From Monilinia fructicola (taxonomy: Eukaryota > Ascomycota > Leotiomycetes > Helotiales > Sclerotiniaceae): DNA of 64,000 nucleotides. The DNA lies in contig VICG01000011.1 of the NCBI GenBank assembly GCA_008692225.1, positions 1,488,001 through 1,552,000 on the forward strand, given 5' to 3'. The notes beneath the pieces were generated by a model. It had not been told where the DNA came from and made no database searches. It worked only from the letters and a program-made list of their open reading frames with translations. The first letter of the stretch is position 1. Every line of letters starts with the position of its first letter. Of the stretch, positions 10,344 to 22,949 are shown in pieces. Made by a program: the position numbers and the translations under genes.

Positions 10344-12999
10344 ATGTTACTAAGAGAAAAATCCAAAGAACGAATCGACAGCAAAGTCACTTCACCTGGG
10401 CCATCATATATGTCAAACGATCAATTTGGTGAGCTCAACTTTCTCCTTTGTTTACGGTTACATGAAAATGAATCAAGGGGCTCGAAAATGATCTGGGCTC
10501 TTATTAATAACCACCAGCCGGTTACTTGGCAGATTTAAGAAGCAATCGTGTTGCACGACCAAGTGGTGCAAGACCTCCCCCTCCGAGTAAACGTCAACAG
10601 TCGAATTCATTATCGTCCATTACCACCCCGCAGACCAATGCCCCACCAGAGATCCCAGCTTCCGTCGATCTTCCACTGCGGCCCGGAAGTTCATTTTTCT
10701 CGCAGGCCAACTCGCAATTCTGTCGGATCGTATTCTTCAGTTAGCTCTAGGGCAGGTCGATCCCTCGTGCAGCCACCGTCTCAAGATCCTCCTCTCAAGC
10801 CCTCTGAAGTCGTACCCAGTGCTACATATATCGAACGGGGTCTAAGATGGATGGAAAAAGAGGAAGCAGCATCTCTCCGGGAGGCCATGGAGGATATGGA
10901 TACCAAAGAGCACGATGAAGAAGTGCGAATACACAGTGCCGCGCAAGAGGAAGCATCTGAGTTAGTCTATAAGCACCAGTTTGGAGAGAAGTTCAAGAAC
11001 CCCGACGCCCCATATCGATACAAAGACCACCTAAGGAAGAACAGTTATGCGCATGCGAGAACTCAGAGCGCTGGACGAAATGGAGGCCTTTTTATGGCCA
11101 CGGGGTTTGCTAGAGATACGGCGCCAAGGACGGCATCGACCGGTAGCGATGAAGGGCAGGAAACTTCCGGAAATTCAAAACCTTCTTCCCCGATCAGGGG
11201 CGGTGTCGCCTCGGAACCAACGTTACGTGGATCTCTAGATAGTGGACGAGATGCAATGGCTCAGCAGACACCTACCAAAATCTACGGCAGTGTGAGTCGA
11301 CTACAAAGCGGAAGGAAGACGAGCGGTGGTGGGAAGAGAAATATCAGTGGCGAGCTCAAAGGCAGCTTTACCGGTGAACAAAATATGGGAGGAGCCCAGA
11401 CAAGAGACTACGGATACTTCCGATCAAACTCAGCCCTCAGATGGTCGCCCAGCCTCAGCCTTACAAGCCAAACCCCGAAACCCTCTCAATCGTGTTCAGT
11501 TTTCGAGTGACGTTCATCGATCTAACAGTACCCCCCCTGAAATCACCAAAAAGCTGTCCAGCACCGAGATCTATAAAAATCCGCCAACGCAGTCAAGAAA
11601 CCCCGTATATACTGCAAACCCGCCTCCAACAGATGAACCCGAACCCATGAAGGAAGAGGTCCCAAAAAAGAACGGTATTGAGATCAGAGGTGATGATATA
11701 CGTCAAGCGACAAGTATGCGACTTAGTGATCGCAGCCCAAAACTCCCCACACCTACAGCAGTCAGTGATAGACCTGGCCGACCAATTGTAAGCTTTGATA
11801 AGAATTGGAAGCCGCAAGAGGCTGATGACAAGCCAGAAGTGCGAAGAAGATCACCGTTCGATCGCCGGCCAAATAGCCAAAAGCAAAGCCTACCTTCTCG
11901 AACAGGCTCGACGCCTAACGCACCAAACAAAGATTCTAGTACACCGCCCCAAGTGAACGCGCCCCACGCCCAGTATAAGTGTTTCAGAATCTAAACCGTC
12001 AGTCCCTACCATAAATTTCCCTGATACCCCTCAAATCTCTGTTTCGGCTCCTAGTGTTCCAACGATCATTGAACCAGGATCAAGCCCAACCAAACCAGCG
12101 CCGGTTATACCATCAATAAACGTTCCAACTATCAACGAACCCATTTCCCAACCAACCCCTCAGATTCCGACCATTTCCGAGCCGGGCTCTTCGCAACCAA
12201 AAGCGAGGCCACTCCCAGATCCAAAAACTGCCCCAAAACACCCTAACCCACGGCAAGCTCCGACGCCTCTTCCTCGAGGCCACTGGTCTCCTGCAGTAGG
12301 CAGTCGAGCCACCGCAACCTGTCACCAATGTCAATTACCAATTGAAGGAAAAGTGGTAGCACTCCGTGGTATACCGGAGCGGTTCCACCCGGAATGTTTT
12401 ATCTGTTTCACGTGTGGTACCGCTCTGCAAGATCTTGAAATTAGTCCCGAACCTGCTGTCTCCCGCGCAGCACGTCTGGATCGTATCAAACGTCGTGCGC
12501 AGGGAGAAGACATTCCCGATACCGAAGGTGAAACCGAAGCGGAAGACGGAGATGCTAGACTACGCTTCTATTGCCATCTTGACTGGCACGAACTTTATGC
12601 TCCTCGTTGTAAACATTGCAAAACCCCAATCATCGGCGAACATGCCGTCGCGCTTGGCGAGCACTGGCACTACGGACACTTCTTTTGCGCCGAGTGCGGA
12701 GATCCATTTGAACAAGGAATGACGCATATTGAAAAGGATGGATATGCCTGGTGTCTATCATGCCAGACCAAACGCACAGAACGCAGAGCTCCAAAATGTA
12801 AAAGGTGCAAAAAGGCCGTTCTTGGTCAGTATGTAGAAGCCCTAGGCGGCGAATGGCATGATGAATGCTTTAGATGTGGTCATTGTGCGGGTGGATTTGA
12901 TGATGGACAAATTTTTCCTTGCCAGAGGGGAAACAAGGGGGAGGAGGCGAGGTGATTGTACTTTGTACAGGATGCATGGAGAAGGAATTAAAGCAATGA
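10344..12999 (+). CDS. Paxillin-like protein with three LIM domains (frame broken by extra bases)
   Basis: Exon 1 is 10344-10428, intron 10429-10532 (donor GTGAGC, acceptor GGCAG), then one long exon to a TGA at 12997-12999. The N-terminal two thirds are Ser/Pro-rich and disordered. The C terminus has three LIM zinc fingers: CHQC...FHPECFICFTC, CKHC...HWHYGHFFCAEC...CLSC and CKRC...EWHDECFRCGHC...LCTGC, ending MEKELKQ. The layout resembles fungal paxillin-like proteins (Pxl1 type), which act at polarised growth and cytokinesis sites with Rho GTPases; that role is inferred. The frame changes five times. Each change is repaired by dropping one base from a homopolymer: T run 10694-10698, A run 11380-11383, C run 11962-11965, T run 12912-12916, G run 12937-12941. 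The two last repairs are needed to recover the final LIM cysteines. I read this as sequencing error; a decaying gene is the alternative. Confidence 0.8.
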
Positions 13000-13768
13000 A
13001 GCCTTGGATGACTGATGCATGTCTCATTGTGATCTGTGTGTCTCGTCTATCGTTTTGCACTGCAAGGCTTGGATTTGGATTGGGCGGTTTTTGTTTTTCG
13101 ACTTGCTTCTTAGTCACTATTGAATTGTCCTCTTGCGAGCGAGCGCGTCGGGTAAATAGCAAATAAGCAAGCAGGAATGTCTTTTACATGTACACATATA
13201 ATGCTTTGGGGAGAAAAGCAGTAATGAGAGAATGGAACGGGCAAAAACAGATATTACTCCTGCCACCCTTTGCAGCTTAATTCAGTGCCAGTAGACTTTT
13301 GCATCTCGACTTGTGATGGTCATGGTCGGGAACTTCCCTATCTAGAATTACGTAGGCATTTAGTGACAAATACGCGATTTTGGAAAAAAATTTAAATTTT
13401 CTAAGAAAATGGGTTCTGTCTGGATCGTTCGTTCAATTAATCAATATGTATGTAAGCACAAGGTATCAATCATATTGTGTAAGTATGATGTGGCATGATG
13501 GATGGATTGGGTTATTAGTTGAATCTCTTTTGAATCTCTTTTGAATCTCTTTTGAATCTCTCTCTCTCTCACTCGCTAGATCCACCAGTGATCCCACATC
13601 GCAAACGGTCGGTTGACGCAGTCACTTAATTAGGGCACTTATCCGGACGACTCTCATCGTCTGTCATCTGTCACTGCAACGCAACGCACCGCACCGCACC
13701 GCAACGCAATGCAATGCAGCGGTTCTGATGTCGGGTTTCTGCTTTAGGGGTGCGTTGGAGCGTGTTTT

Positions 13769-13973
13769 TGTATGTTTATATGTGTGTGTATATATATGTA
13801 TGTATATGTATATATATGTATATATATGTATATATGTATATATATGTATATATATGTATATATATGTATATATATGTATATATATGTGTGTGTGTGTATG
13901 TGATTTTGTTTATATATGTTTATATGTGTTTGTGTATGTTTATATATGTTTATATGTGTTTATGTGTATATAT
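13769..13973. repeat. (TATATATG)n array
   Basis: About 200 bases of alternating TATATATG/TATATG units grading into TATATGTGTT units. Alternating purine-pyrimidine composition over the full length. Confidence 0.92.
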
Positions 13974-14004
13974 CCTAAGTTTTGGGGGAGGAGGGATCTC
14001 GGGG

Positions 14005-14086
14005 TGGGTGGATGGATGGATGGATGGATGGGTGGATGGGTGCGTGGGTGGATGGATGGATGGATGGATGGATGGTCGTTGGGGTT
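14005..14086. repeat. (GGAT)n tetranucleotide array
   Basis: Two blocks of perfect GGAT units separated by a short GGTGGATGGGTGCGTGGG stretch. A smaller copy of the same unit occurs at about 14305-14330. Confidence 0.92.
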
Positions 14087-14164
14087 GAGCATGAGCTTGA
14101 GCTTGAGCATGAGCATGAGCATGAGCACGAGAATGAGCATGAGCATGAGCATGAGCATGAGCAC
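14086..14164. repeat. (GAGCAT)n hexanucleotide array
   Basis: About twelve GAGCAT-type units with a few GAGCTT, GAGCAC and GAGAAT variants, immediately following the GGAT array. Confidence 0.92.
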
Positions 14165-14576
14165 TGGTATTGATCGGGATGGGCGTCATTTGATGTTTAC
14201 TCCGCGTATGGTTTCTGCTGGCGCTGTTTATGCTTGCGGTGTTGATGGTGTTGATGGTGTGGGTGGGAGGGAGTCTTGCGCTGCTGATATTTTGGGGGTG
14301 GGGTGGGTGGATGGATGGATGGATGGATGGCATGCTCGGGATACGTCGTGAGTATGCTTTGAGATTCGGGGTTGGGCATGTTTACACTTGCTGGTGCTGG
14401 GTGCTGGTGTTGGGTTTTTCCTGCTTCGGTTGCTCGCTTTGTTGTTGTGTTGATGGTGGTATGGTGGTGTTATGAGGGCGAGTGAGGAGTGGTGGTTTTG
14501 TGGGGTTGGGATAGAGGTGGGGTGGGGTGGAGTGGTGATTGTAGGTTACTTGTGATTTTTAGAAAGAGGGAGAGGT

Positions 14577-14749
14577 AGAGGGGCAGGGAGACAGAGGGGC
14601 AGAGAGCAGAGAGGCAGAGAGGCAGAGAGGCAGAGAGGCAGAGAGGCAGAGAGGCAGAGAGGCAGAGAGGCAGAGAGGCAGAGAGGCAGAGAGGCAGAGA
14701 GGCAGAGAGGCAGAGAGGCAGAGAGAGAGTAGAGAGGCAGAGAGGCAGA
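14577..14749. repeat. (GGCAGAGA)n octanucleotide minisatellite
   Basis: At least fifteen near-perfect GGCAGAGA units, open in several frames and so giving spurious low-complexity reading frames. Confidence 0.93.
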
Positions 14750-17700
14750 AAGGAACAATAGGTTTATTCCTATTGGCTAGGATACAAATATTCAGGCGCA
14801 AGTAAGTGTTACTCAAAGATTTCCAATGCATGTCATTTTGAATTCGCTGACCCAGTGCAGTATTTCTGTCGTGTATAGATAACACTCTTCCACCGCTATT
14901 CTACTGTCGCCCTGCCGGTGTTCCATCACATCCACATGAAATAAAACAACCAAAGCGCTGTGGTGTATTATCTATTGTGAGCACCAACGTCAACATCAAT
15001 CTATCCTCCCCCTCTTCGCCACTTTCTGCTGGATATTCATTCTTCGCAATACACACACATCATCTACACCGCAAGTCTCTGTGTATCCAGATCTTACACC
15101 TCTCTTCCAATATCGATCCCGTCTGCAATCCAGCTGATACCACATGCAATGCACTGCACGTGCTGACTATCACCTCGAGAGATACTTCTGCAACTCGTAA
15201 AAGTTCACGGATCACACACATCATCACCATCATCATCATCCCCATGCCGATCCTCAAACTCAGCCTTGCGGATATTAGCTCTAATCCGTAACCTATTCTC
15301 CTTCACCCCATACGCGCCCATGATGGCACAGTGCGCCGCTCGGCATACACCTTACTTGATTTTCGGAGCAAATCCGTCTCCAAAAACAGAGCAAAGCCAA
15401 ACTCAAAATCGTATCTCGTCGAATGAGATGGGGGGTTCGTGGGATGCGTAAGAGGCAAGTAAGCACGTTCCTTGGTTGCGCTGGCATGCGGAATATGAGA
15501 AAAGCTCATTACATCACCGATTCCGGTTCTGCGCCCAAATCCAAGCCGGAAATTTCGTAGATCCTTCAGCCTGTGGCCCAGTCGATGGTGCTACTGTAGC
15601 AATAGCAGTTGCTGATGTGAGCTAAAACAACAAACATTACAGCGCACAGCGCACAGCGCACTCCAAACCTACCTTACCCTGCGCCTCACCCCCGCATCCT
15701 CCTTGCTTTTGTTTCGCGAAGAATTGGCTTACGGTGTGCTGGAAGATCTTCCTTCCCTCAAATGCCATGTACCACCAAGCAGCGTATCATCCTTTCGTCA
15801 AAGAAAGATTAATTATTTGGGGGCCGCATTTCGCTCAACGTGGCTGTTACATACCAGCATGCCAACCTGCATGCATATGCTGCTGTCAGATCTTTTTCTT
15901 CATTGGTGCTGGTTCACACGCCGAAGAGGCGGCTAACGCTGAGTCGGGAAATGCATTAAGGTTAATTTTTTGGGGTCTCTAGGTCCTTGGTACTGTATTC
16001 CGCTGTACTGTTTACTGTACTGTACAGTCTGCACTGTACTGTACGTACTGTAGTACGGCCGTATGTGCTCGACTCTGGCAGCAAAACAGAATTCTTTTGC
16101 ATGCATTAGCTTGCTGGAGAAATTGATCCGGTTGGGTTATACAGTACCGCAGGTACGTCATCGATGGTCGACGGGCCATACCACGATCGGGAAGATTCGC
16201 AGGAAGCGATGGCAAGCGAAATAGGAGTCGGCAGTCTCTTTACTCCTTTGGGCATCCCACTCCTCAATGCTCCCACTTTCGCATCGCTCTTTTCGCCATG
16301 CACAAATTTTTCGCGGCATTACTGAAACTGGTTAAGCAAGACAGAGAGCAGACCAACGCGTGCGCAAAACTATAAAGGTCTCACCCGTTCACAACCATCC
16401 TCCCAAGCCCCTAACCCCACATGAAACCAGGACGTTTTAGCGGGTCCCTAGAGCAAACGAGCGAACCAATCAGAAGCTTCTCTTCGTAGGAAAATATCTA
16501 ATTAGCATATCCCATCAAAAGCGGCGCAGGGAGGGCTGGCTGGCTTCTTCGGACCTTGTCCCTACTTAGTGCCTGCGGGAAGAGGCTTGGAGCTTCTGCA
16601 CTGAACCCATGAAGTACCAGGGGTCGATGATGGTACTGCCGTATGGTAAGGCTTCCTTTGTTATTATAATTCCGAAGAGCGAAACCCCGTCGGAGGAACC
16701 CTGTTGCTTGCTACAGTATGGAAACTCAAAGAAATAGAGATAATCAATTCACAGTAAGCTGTAATCTCAACATCGACAGCGTGTAATATCAAGCAAGCCC
16801 TTCGGAGGCCATTGGCTAGCCGCGGGGAAGAAGAGTTGAGAAACCCAAGAGATGAATGGTGTGCTGTAGTGCATGGCGCATATGCATAGATGAGTGAGAA
16901 TTGTTGAACATTTCCGTTCCCTCGTAACGAAGCAACCAATTGGGAGAAGGGTGAAATATTCCAAGTGTGAAAAGCACCGGCAATCTCAAATCGGTATTAT
17001 TATTAGAATGCGTGTGTGAACCGTCTTACGAAATGATAGATTTGATGCAGTTAATACACCACCGGACATGGCGAGTGACGGTAATTGAAATCGACCTTTG
17101 ACGATGTTGTCCTTTAGGATATACCATTCCATCTTGTCCAATGATGAGTGTGGCTATGCCCACGCTATCGGCTGGAATTGCCGTTCCAGCCCGCTCCAAC
17201 CAGATCTTCAAATCGGAGTTAGGAGAATACCTGTTCCCACGTGAAGAGTAGGTAAAAGTCGTCTGATGCTGCAAGAAACAGTAAGGGCAGCTGCTGATCT
17301 TTTAACGTGTTAACTTGGATTGTGACGCGGGTAGTTCGAACCAAGTGATCGGAATATATCTGGAAAGGTACCATCGATGTTCCAAAAAGGCTTGTATGCA
17401 TATCACTCCGGAGCTACCTGCGTAGTAGTAAGCTTGAACAGCCGAAAGCTAGGTAGATAGCTCCAAGTTATGTTCATCAACGATCTCCTTGAGGGGTTGA
17501 GCTGGTAGGGTCTAAGCAGATCACTCCTTGAGAGAACAGTATGGGGAAATTAGCGTATCAATTGGTCATCGGCGCAAAAAGTCGACATCGATAAGTCCTT
17601 GTTATCTTGGATCTAATATGTACAATACGTACATCGCGGGGTTGCCGAAACGTGATGGACAAACCCAGCTGAACACCCAAGCACCTCGATAGCTCGATAG

Positions 17701-18513
17701 CTTGATAGCCAGATCTAGAAACCCAGGACGGCACTGCATCTCCGACGAGGCCCGCCGTTGAACCGTCCTGAAATTTTCTCTTCCACCTAGCGCTCTGGAG
17801 AAAACCCAGTGCTAAAGCACTATTGACAGGCGCCTCACGTATATGGTTGGCGCGTGGAGCAAAGTTTTCCGGCTAGAGTTAGAAACTTGATATTTCGGCC
17901 ATGTGATGGTGTTAACGCCGAAAAAAAGAGTTGGTAAGGGTATCTAAGTAAATTTTTCATTGTTGTTAGCTGCTATTATAGTTAACTGTTGACGTTGTTG
18001 GTTGTTGGTTATTAGTTGGTTGGGAGATGGGAACGAAACCGAGATACCCCTCAAATTAGGGTTTACGAGTTCGTCGCTTGTAACCCGACACAGTAGTATT
18101 GTAGGGGCCAACACTTCGGCCTTGGGACCCTTGGTTGCAGTACCGTCTCCATGGTTTTCATCACATGCATAGAAATATTCATGATAGTCAAAGGTCAATT
18201 TGTAGTGTTTAAATTTGTGTAACAGTGTATTTGTATGTGTACTTCTAAAACGTGATGTTCGTTTCGCTTCTATTGGACCCAAAATGATCTCTATAGGTAA
18301 CCTTTAACCAAATGAATGCCCCTTGAAAAAACATCATAATACATATGAAACACCGATTATACCATGTTGAACGCCATTCGCTATGCTGTGATATAGTTGT
18401 GTTATCCAATCCCGCCCCATTTGTCCCCTTTCTTACTCCGCTGAAGTCCGTGTGAAATACAAACCCCCATCGTTCCAACCATCACTGAAACAATAAAATA
18501 ATTATATCATGCT

Positions 18514-19792
18514 CTACCATTCGGGTAAAGGAGGAGCACCTCGCTGCATCCTCCATGCACTACTTCTGTCGACAAATTCGCGGCCCAGTAACCATCCCCA
18601 TCGCTCCAACAAGGGTTGCGACACTTCCCATGATATTTCGTTGTATGGATCTTGTCCCCAAATGATAATTTGTCCAATGTCATCTGCCTCCCCAATAAAA
18701 CTCCCGAAATCTTTGATAAAGCTTTGCACCACATCTCCCGACAAGTTCATGAGACGATCTCGTAATGAAGGAGAAGCGATCATGTCAATAGCATAGTAGT
18801 GAGCTACTTCGAGTTGAGACTTATTAGGCTTCAGGGATGGCGGGAGGATACTAGTCATTGGAGCGAAGAAGGGCTAGATGATGATCTGGAGAGGAGCCAT
18901 TTAAAATCGAGGGATCCGAGAGGAGTGGACGGAATAGTTCTCGGATTTGAGCACATGCCTGTTCACGATCGTAAGGCATCATGGCCCTCGAGAGCCTTCA
19001 GACTCATTAATACCACGAATAAGATGTGCCATCCATAGGGCCTACTAACTCTGGTCTTGAAGAAGTAGCTATTGATCGTTGGTCGGGAGCGTTGCTATTA
19101 CCGCTGGCTCGCGGAATATTTAGAGATGGGTGTTGAAAATTGGAAGACCCCATTGCAGATCGAGAATTTCTTGTGTACCCTGATATTTCAGGTGAGCTTT
19201 GTGAGTTATGTGGATGGAGGCCGGATTGATGTACCATATTGTATGGTTGAGAAGACAAGGCAGCTGAATCGGTATATGCATACGTAGATGGTGAGATCAT
19301 GGTAGATGTCATTGGTATTGAGCCCATAGAAATCATGTCTGAACTTAGAGAAGCAGGAGGACTGCCAGCATTGGACATGGATGCGCCGGAAATAGACGGA
19401 GATAAAGAATATTGTCGATGGTCGGAAGGAATTTGCCCTACGGGCTGAAGTAGAATACTTTGTGAAGCTGAGCCGTAAAGTTGTGCCCGAAGAGTTTCGT
19501 TTTCTCTTCTGAGTTCATCGTTCTGATATCTTAAACGCTCAATCTCTTCAGATTGCTCAGAGCTCTGCTCTTTTTGCGCCTGCTCGAGGTTCTTAAGGTG
19601 TTCCTTTCGTCTTCGGCCTGGTAAAATCATCATTAGTTCTATATAACTCGCAAGGTAGATCTCAAAGTGCATACGGAATTCTCTTTGAGCAAGACGATTG
19701 TACTGTTATGCTCGTCAGTATATGTATTGGAGCTGCCTATGAGGAGAACCTACCTCGCGCTTGCGTTCTTCTTTATCCGCTGTAGAGTCCAT
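18514..19792 (-). CDS. bZIP transcription factor with C-terminal DUF3425-type domain (frame broken)
   Basis: Exon 1 (19792-19754) encodes MDSTADKEERKRE, exon 2 is a 28-nt microexon (19702-19675) and exon 3 starts at 19617. The joined basic region reads ERKREYNRLAQREFRRRRKEHL, with the N-x7-R pattern of bZIP proteins, followed by a leucine-zipper-like heptad (KNLEQAQ...IERLRYQNDELRRENETLRAQL). A Ser/Pro-rich linker follows. The C terminus (DMIASPSLRDRLMNL...IIIWGQDPYNEISWEVSQPLLERWGWLLG) matches fungal DUF3425 regions, often found in bZIP stress or secondary-metabolism regulators. Between about 18855 and 19010 the frame breaks: extra bases near the TATTAA at 19008, in the GGG near 18980 and near the ATG at 18858 would restore one frame and about 388 residues. 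An unresolved intron is an alternative for the first break. Confidence 0.8.
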
Positions 19793-22361
19793 CGTTGTTG
19801 TGTAAAAGTACTGCCTAGAGTTGTGAATTGTGGATGTGGATATAGTTGTCATGGTTATGTTGGGTGATGCTTAGATGATATATAACAAGTGAAATATCGA
19901 TAGGGAAGGATAATGGGTTATATCAGTCGTTTGTTCCTACATCACTAGCATTTTCATCCTACCAAAATATGCCTTCTAGGCGCATGGATGATAGCCCATT
20001 CAGGAAGGGGCTGGCACCAAGCTAATCCTCAGCCTTGAGCCGCTAGGACTAACCCTGATTTTTCCAGAGGTGGGGTGAGCCACCGCTCATCAACGACATT
20101 CCACCCGTTAATAGTGGCCCAGGGGGGTGCGTATGGATGCCATGCGCTTGAGATTTGACTCGACTAGGATTAGATCATAAGCGAGAAAGCCAGAAAGTCA
20201 TGTCTTGTTGGAGGAATTAAACGAAAGCTAACTAACTATTGGCTCCGCTCCTATCTGGTATCATTTAGACTTATTTAGAGCATTAGTTAGTAGTTCTTGA
20301 AGGAAGTAAAGTCCCGTGTAGCACGTAGTACAATCACTTTTCTTGCTTGTTTTCGTTGTAGATGTTAGATCTTAGAGTGTTGCCATGCTAGTATTTTAAT
20401 CTAGGGAGTAGTTATACCTTATATACTTTAATGTAAGCGCTTATAGTTATTGTATTGCAGAAATAACAATGGTTTTTATACAGAGTTTTAAGAATAAACA
20501 TTCGTACTACCTGTCGGTTTAGCACTTGTAAGGCTAAAAGCACATTGGATCTAGTTTACCAAAAGGTCTTTTAGCTTTTTGCAATTTTTGGAGTTTTACA
20601 GAAGGATGTAGCCAATCATGACGTTGTCAATACACCAAGGATTTTGTTAAGCTCGGAAGGGAAGATGAACTAATTAACCTAAGTGTCGGACTCGGAAAAC
20701 TCCTGATAAAATCCTGCTGGTTCTAGAGTTTCTTCAGGTCTCTACTATTTTGAGATCGTTCCTAGAAACTAAGACCTATTAGAAGATCCAATGACGAGTA
20801 GTAACGGCCCAATACTTGTGAAAATGTTAAGGTGGTGTTGAGATACGGTACAGATAGCTTTTGTTATTCCAGCTTAGATTGCTTCAGAGTGGCTAGGATC
20901 AGCATCAGCACCTTGAGACCGGTTCAACGCTAGATAGCAAGTTTATGGAACGGGCAGTGGTCATGCCATCATGGAGATAATAATCGTTATCATACCGTGG
21001 TTTGTGTATCCAGACCCTAACTAAATCTTTTACGAAAGCTTACATCCAGTGTTCTCGGGGCGGCCCATAGATAGATATTCTTACTAGTAGTGATCATCAT
21101 GATGCACCAACGAATCTTGCTTACTTCTCTATTCCCATCGGTGCACAGTTTGGCATTAACTTCCAAATAACGTTGTTGAAACCACCAAATTGTATATTGG
21201 CAATTGAGGCGGGTAATATTGCAGGTTGTTTCGTCAAATTGTTCTTGGTTCTTGGGGATTGGGAACTGAGAAGACTTTGCCTCATACTGTCCTTGGGAGT
21301 CGCTAAAGATATTCTGTTTGTACGTCGAGCAATCATCAATCATCAGTGAGATGCCCTTCGACTCAGAGCGAATGAGCTCTGATTTTGAGCAGTTACTGCC
21401 AATGCAAGCCATATGCCCGACAAAGCCACCAAGCGATGAAAATCTAAGACTGGTTAGGGGCGCAATGGCTGCTTTCAGCCTTGCCTTGACGCCAGTGAAT
21501 AGTGTTGTATGGGAGATATGGGGTAAACCATGACTGAGGGTAGATTTCCAGAAGATCGTTCCGAAGTGCTGGTATAAGCATGCAGCTTACATGTCGATGA
21601 CAGTATAACCTAGAAGGTCACACAAACATGTTACATGATACTGTACGCGTAAATGTATGAAACTGATCTGAGGTCAGAATCCAAAATAGGATCTTAATCT
21701 ATGTTTTCTATTTCGAAAACGCAACGCTCTACTCCTGAGATGTTACTTGACTGTGATTGTAATATTGAAGTTGATGGTATTCGTGTTCAAGAACCTGCCT
21801 AGTGTGTCATTGATTCAGTTTGAGCACACGCGTCGCTGTCCTTTATTCGAGAACTGGAGTTGACAATCCTTCAAGTTCTTGGTAACCTTTTCTACATTCA
21901 GTATAAAAGAATTTGGAGAGATCGGAGATGCTTGCTATCCAAAGACTATATTTGCCCGTTAACAGTGGGTAGAATCGGCGTAACGCTGTAGGACTCAGTG
22001 GCACGCGGCCCCCCATTCAGCAGTAGATCGAAGTTTAATGATAATACCAAACGCAAAAGAGTAAGGATGGTACGAGATTATCGTCTGTTCACCCTCTCGA
22101 CCTCCATTCGACCTCCATTCGACCTCAATCTTGAGCCTCTAGAGTCTATGGAGAAGAACTCAGCACCTATGATCGTTACCATAGATGTAAATGTGGCGTG
22201 AGCTTATTGAGCCCGTGGGACCGTGGGCATCTATGGAGGAGTGATTTCACCCAAATAATCACAACTGGAAAGTTTAACAATCCTGCTTTTGAGAGATTCG
22301 CCATAGACATCCGAATTGGGAAATTCGAGTCAAGTAGATTGCTTCCTTTCGAATACCATAC
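19793..22361. other. Intergenic region, no supported gene
   Basis: Upstream of the bZIP gene. Short frames at about 21017-21412 on the minus strand have no motif I recognise and lack convincing splice neighbours. Could hold remnants of a gene continuing from the unrecognised locus at 22.4-22.9 kb. Confidence 0.4.
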
Positions 22362-22949
22362 CTTGCGATGACTTCTGTATCTAGTGTGTAGCCATTGTTG
22401 GCACGGAATCCGGATTGAAGATTTTCGGGGTCCCATGAGCTATCGTAAAGAGGCATCCGTCATGCTGAGCCAGAAGACAAAGCCCAAATATAGAGTGCGT
22501 TTGCTGCCACAATCTGAATCTAGCGGCAGCAACGGCTGAAGGCCCTGGCCAATGCAAGAAATATGTGCATGATATGATTAGCAGAGGAATGGCACTTCCA
22601 GAGATTTAAGAGTGATTTGGAAGTGACTTGGACTTGAATAGGATCTTACATCTGCACGTTTGAACCCACTGCAAGAGAATTGGTCTAAAATATCTGGACG
22701 GACTGCCATAGAGAGAGTGTGGCCGTGCATCTCACAGTCCATGATGATATGTGAATCGATAACAAGTCTGGAATCTTGAACCATGGGGCACAACCATGCA
22801 ACAAGATTGCACCGGAAATCCTCCCCCGTGGCGGAAGGCGGTAATAGTATCAACATATATCGTGGTCGAGTAGCATGGTAGAGAGGCGTAAAAGGCTTCA
22901 TCAGCATAAGGAAGCGAGACATTAACAACTCCATGCAGTCTTGTCTCAT
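22362..22949 (-). CDS. Possible spliced gene fragment, not recognised
   Basis: An open frame from 22949 to 22650 (100 codons) ends exactly at a GTAAGA donor after FKRAD. A GCTAATCA branch-like site and a GGCCAG acceptor at 22545-22550 lead to a second open stretch down to about 22362, which ends at a GTATGG donor. The second stretch needs one base removed near 22450 to stay open (LYDSSWDPENLQSGFRANNG). The splice-like organisation favours a real gene or a recently decayed one, but I recognise no family, active-site motif or membrane segment, and cannot extend it with confidence on either side. Confidence 0.3.

Larger units (their letters stand above)
13000..18513. other. 5.5-kb gene-free region with clustered tandem repeats
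   Basis: No frame here shows family motifs or plausible splicing. 13.68-14.75 kb is filled with tandem arrays (listed separately). A palindromic ACTGTACTGTACAGT-type cluster lies near 16000-16050. The remaining single-copy sequence carries no gene I can support. Confidence 0.6.

Noticed and set aside
10344..12999. LIM gene as a pseudogene
   Set aside because: All breaks are same-direction homopolymer changes, also seen in TBP; no in-frame nonsense remains after repair, and zinc ligands are intact.
13728..14351. Long open frames over the tandem arrays (and at 14546-14885)
   Set aside because: They are translations of simple repeats, open in several frames on both strands, with no homology.
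17325..17350. Possible tRNA B-box (GGTTCGAA on the minus strand)
   Set aside because: No matching A-box or cloverleaf could be built around it.
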